A DNA stretch of 64,000 bases from a bacterium (GTDB lineage: Bacteria; Pseudomonadota; Alphaproteobacteria; Rickettsiales; RI-342). Position numbers and translations under genes: made by a program. The notes beneath the pieces were generated by a model. It was not told where the DNA came from, ran no database searches, and was given only the letters and a program-made list of their open reading frames with translations. Where the stretch lies: assembly GCA_016124905.1 (NCBI GenBank), contig WGMV01000020.1:1-64000 (forward strand). Reading direction: 5' to 3'. Positions 63,713 to 64,000 of this stretch are shown piece by piece (position 1 is the first letter of the stretch; every line of letters starts with the position of its first letter).

Positions 63713-63786
63713 TGGGGCGTAGCCAAGCGGTAAGGCAGCGGTTTTTGGTACCGCCATCCCAGGTTCGAATCCTGGCGCCCCAGCCA
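63713..63786 (+). tRNA. tRNA-Gln (anticodon TTG)
   Basis: This 74-base cloverleaf includes an encoded CCA end (63784-63786). The acceptor stem TGGGGCG/CGCCCCA pairs fully. The D arm holds AAGCGGTAA, the anticodon stem GCGGT/ACCGC encloses loop TTTTGGT with anticodon TTG, and the T arm contains GGTTCGAATCC. The anticodon reads CAA and CAG glutamine codons. Confidence 0.97.
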
Positions 63787-63840
63787 ACATTTCCAAGTTC
63801 GAACATTCATCCAGACTGAGAACGCAAATAAATTAGCCTG

Positions 63841-64000
63841 TTAAGGTTTGATCACCATTAACCCAATAATGACAACCACCGCTGGGAAGGCCATCGAGCC
63901 CAGGATGGTCCACCAGTGGTCGAGTTTCCAATATCGATCGGTCAAGGGAGCACCGGTTTCGAGGGAAGCTTTAGCAATGTCGCGCATTTTAATTTGCATC
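63841..64000 (-). CDS. DUF2269-type integral membrane protein, C-terminal part (5' end outside window)
   Basis: The minus-strand frame is open from the right edge to TAA at 63841-63843. The visible end reads DRYWKLDHWWTILGSMAFPAVVVIIGLMVIKP: a charged segment, one membrane helix and a LMVxKP end. This matches the C-terminus of the DUF2269 predicted membrane protein family. An ATG at 63997-63999 is in frame, but the family is longer, so the gene very probably extends beyond base 64000. Confidence 0.65.
   Translation of the reverse strand, partial: MQIKMRDIAKASLETGAPLTDRYWKLDHWWTILGSMAFPAVVVIIGLMVIKP

Noticed and set aside
1-64000. CRISPR arrays, insertion sequences, prophage or integrase genes
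   Set aside because: No regularly spaced direct repeats, no transposase or integrase motifs and no flanking direct repeats at the tRNA-Gln gene were seen.

Overview
The window is a stretch of an alphaproteobacterial chromosome with moderately high GC content. The lineage signal comes from several genes: CtrA (44133-44870) and ChpT (38082-38762), the NDUFA12-type complex I subunit beside a DUF2155 protein and MlaD (9625-11347), a DUF2336 protein, an ELM1-type protein, and an SdhAF4/DUF1674 gene next to rsmB. A P-type (vir) type IV secretion system whose VirD4 has a long proline-rich tail recalls Rickettsiales and other early-branching alphaproteobacteria. Unlike reduced Rickettsiales, this genome keeps murein synthesis, leucine and lysine/threonine-branch biosynthesis, and chemotaxis-type signalling. 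I cannot place it at order level from the sequence alone.

Layout. 1-8926: virB9 (cut by the left edge), virB10 and virB11 overlap as an operon. A 3.5 kb insert follows (small secreted proteins and a two-component system on the other strand), then virD4. 8923-11860 (minus): PAP2 phosphatase, DUF2155 protein, MlaD, NDUFA12 and a small protein. 12107-17990 (plus): purB, a large hairpin-rich repeat, then murG-murC-(unknown)-murB. 18005-24289: mostly unrecognised proteins, with a HAD-like protein, RidA and asd. 24308-27501 (minus): leuC-leuD-leuB. 27642-29886 (minus): rpsP-rimM-trmD-rplS with two clear hairpin terminators. 30193-36466 (plus): scoA-scoB, DUF2336 protein, nadK, rsmB and rpe, with the 54-residue SdhAF4 gene diverging from rsmB.

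36547-44870 is a signalling block: an NtrC-like regulator with a degenerate ATPase, ChpT, a CheA hybrid kinase with a receiver, CheY, a CheB lacking its receiver, CheR, and ctrA on the other strand. 45214-49986 has a cyclic-nucleotide-binding/FHA fusion, a 966-residue FecR-domain surface protein, a TPR protein and a second cyclic-nucleotide-binding protein. 49983-55355 is an envelope/housekeeping block (BON lipoprotein, YraN, RsmI, LpoA-like activator, HemW, polyprenyl synthase) that resembles the E. coli rsmI-lpoA-yraN-dolP neighbourhood. 55421-59161 encodes a 1246-residue protein with a perfect type IV prepilin N-terminus followed by Cys-rich modules, a lectin-like domain and a fibrinogen-like domain. 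The window ends with greA, an ELM1-like gene, a 2-Cys peroxiredoxin, trxB, a LysR regulator, tRNA-Gln(TTG) and the end of a DUF2269 gene.

The most unusual items are the NPF-repeat tail of VirD4, the giant pilin-anchored modular protein, the NtrC-like regulator that has lost its Walker B and GAFTGA residues, the 145 bp five-hairpin repeat between purB and murG, and the chpT-che gene block.
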